Assembly: GCA_018524725.1 (NCBI GenBank)
Contig: JAEUWP010000470.1
Span: 372,001-436,000, forward strand
Direction: 5' to 3'
Source: Podaxis mareebaensis
Taxonomy: Eukaryota > Basidiomycota > Agaricomycetes > Agaricales > Agaricaceae
Length of the DNA stretch: 64,000 nucleotides
Shown: positions 62,816 to 64,000 of the stretch, in pieces
Numbering within the stretch: the first letter of the stretch is position 1
Layout of the letters: each line of letters begins with the position of its first letter
The notes under the pieces: model-generated
The model's input: the letters and a program-made list of their open reading frames with translations, nothing else
What the model was told of the DNA's origin: nothing
Databases searched by the model: none
Made by a program: the position numbers and the translations under genes

Positions 62816-64000
62816 ATGGATCCGTCGACTTCTTCCGGAACTGGCTCAAATGGCCGACAGAAACGCGTTTTGCCCTCCCGTACACGACGTGGTGGCCCAG
62901 GAGTTGGTACCTGCGATACCGACGTCATGATCCTCGAGCACCAGAAGCGCAGGTGTACGTCTTATGTCTATTCGCCCTTCTTTTCCTTTGCTTATTTCTT
63001 CCCATCCCGAATACAGTCGAGACCGAAGCCATCATCCCTCCTAATACTCCTTTTCTGTTGACCACCGACTCCAAACTGTTTTCAAACTCGAATGGAGTTG
63101 CCGAATCCTCTGTTACGACAGTCACAAGCGAGCGATATTTCGACCGGCCCGACGTTCTAAAGGCATACAGGGAGCAACTGACGATACAAACCCCTTCATT
63201 TACGAATGTCCAAGATAACCCGAGTGTTGCGCGGTTTAGACCACGCGGCCCGGAAGATGTGAGTTTCCGGCAATGTTTACCCCTCCAGAAACCTGAAACG
63301 TAAAGTATACAGGCTCAGATTGACACTTCAGATGCTGCATATGAACGTCGACATCGCAAGTATGAGAGCTTCGAAAAACGGCAGCGACTACGGGAGAAGG
63401 AAAAGTTACAACATGAACAGTACAAGCTCAAAGAACGGATAGAACAACTGCGCGTTATGGACGCCTCCGCCTTCCTCGCCCTACCAGCATCCCATTTTAC
63501 CCCTCCTCCTCGTGTTTCCGAGGAAGACGCCGAGGAAGGCGTCGCGAGTCTTTCAGGCGCATATGTCAATGGCACTGCTGCATACAACGAAGGAGAGAGG
63601 CGACGCAAGGAGATGTTGGATATTGCACTTGCGCTAGAGGAACGATATCGGGTGCTATTACCGCGAGACCGAATGCGTAGACCACAACCTACGCGCGAAA
63701 ATGTAACACCGGCACGGCTTTCAGCTCCAGCTCCAGCCCCAGTGCCAACACCCTTCCGACGTGCCGTTTCTGATGTAGTAGAGTCGGGGGAGGAGGAAGA
63801 AGAAGAGGGGGAGGAGATTTTCGTTGATGACGGCTACAGTCGGCGGCGGGACGGGCTCAAGATCAAGCTCAAGCTAGGTGGACAGGGATCAGCCTCTCAG
63901 TCACCAGCACCAACAACTACCTCACGAACTTCAAGACGCTCAACGAGGACAAGCGTACCACCTCTTACTCAGAAACCGGTGGCAAGTCGAAGATCGCGTG
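62816..64000 (+). CDS. Possible SAS4-like chromatin protein, partial (runs off right edge)
   Basis: Starts MDPSTSSGTGSNGRQKRVLP. A conserved-looking block follows (SRTRRGGPGVGTCDTDVMIL, then EHQKRRF|ETEAIIPPNTPFLL), formed by using the strong GTACGT donor near 62958 and the acceptor near 63016. Further on come RYFDRPDVLKAYREQ, the highly charged helix YERRHRKYESFEKRQRLREK and LKERIEQLRVMDASAFLALP. An acidic run (ESGEEEEEEGEEIFVDD) is followed by a basic Ser/Thr-rich part to the window edge. The Lys/Glu helix followed by MDASAFL resembles the region assigned in fungi to the SAS complex subunit 4 family (histone acetyltransferase scaffold). I make that assignment weakly, from general appearance. 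The gene is real: phases across both introns fit and the frame is open to 64000. Confidence 0.6.

Overview
This is nuclear DNA from a filamentous basidiomycete, most likely a mushroom-forming agaricomycete. Almost every gene is cut by several short introns of about 45-65 nt (GTRNGT...CTRAY...YAG). The encoded proteins are typically fungal: INO1, an Exg1-type GH5 glucanase pair, a polyporopepsin-like aspartic protease, a UCS-domain myosin chaperone, a PXA-RGS-PX-nexin protein, a BRCA2/Brh2 relative and secreted RNase T2. Genes are dense, sit on both strands, and often share short divergent promoters. I see no transposon, CRISPR array or viral insertion. All gene models were built by joining open frames across canonical splice sites by eye.

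Layout. 1-4913 (-): C-terminal part of a very long coiled-coil protein that runs off the left edge. 6283-8174 (+): DUF89/ARMT1-type damage-control phosphatase. 9186-11034 (+): secreted aspartic protease. 11785-13550 (+): inositol-3-phosphate synthase. 14266-16022 (-): RNF126-like RING E3 ligase. 16995-17236 (-): a 63-residue single-span membrane protein. 17331-18193 (+): riboflavin synthase. 18305-20632 (+): low-complexity/coiled-coil protein. 20972-25539 (-): class I myosin. 25795-27882 (-): UCS (She4/UNC-45) myosin chaperone. 28006-29807 (+): TRM6. 29947-33964 (-): Mdm1/SNX-type protein. 34203-35649 (+): OAC1-like mitochondrial carrier. 35900-37675 and 38385-40173 (-): tandem GH5 exo-glucanases. 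41024-42555 (+): UDP-GlcNAc pyrophosphorylase. 42838-45027 (-): taxilin-family coiled-coil gene carrying an internal SUMO-like domain. 45631-48869 (+): BRCA2/Brh2. 49035-50770 (-): mitochondrial processing peptidase alpha. 50896-51010 (+): intron-containing tRNA-Cys(GCA). 52036-53284 (+): alkaline ceramidase. 53363-54403 (-): mitochondrial EF-Ts. 54563-56413 (+): NAF1. 56932-59050 (+): decayed RNase T2 copy. 59712-61701 (+): intact RNase T2 copy. 61994-62542 (+): ACT-domain protein. 62816-64000 (+): N-terminal part of a possible SAS4-like chromatin protein.

Functional groupings. Cell-wall and carbohydrate metabolism is represented by UAP1 (chitin precursor) next to two beta-1,3-glucanases. 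Actin-based motility is represented by a class I myosin directly downstream of its probable UCS folding chaperone. Mitochondrial functions are MPP-alpha, EF-Ts and the carrier. RNA processing is represented by TRM6, NAF1 and the tRNA. Three observations deserve most attention: the SUMO-like domain embedded in the taxilin-type gene, the myosin-I/UCS gene pair, and the RNase T2 duplication in which one copy has lost its catalytic motif.
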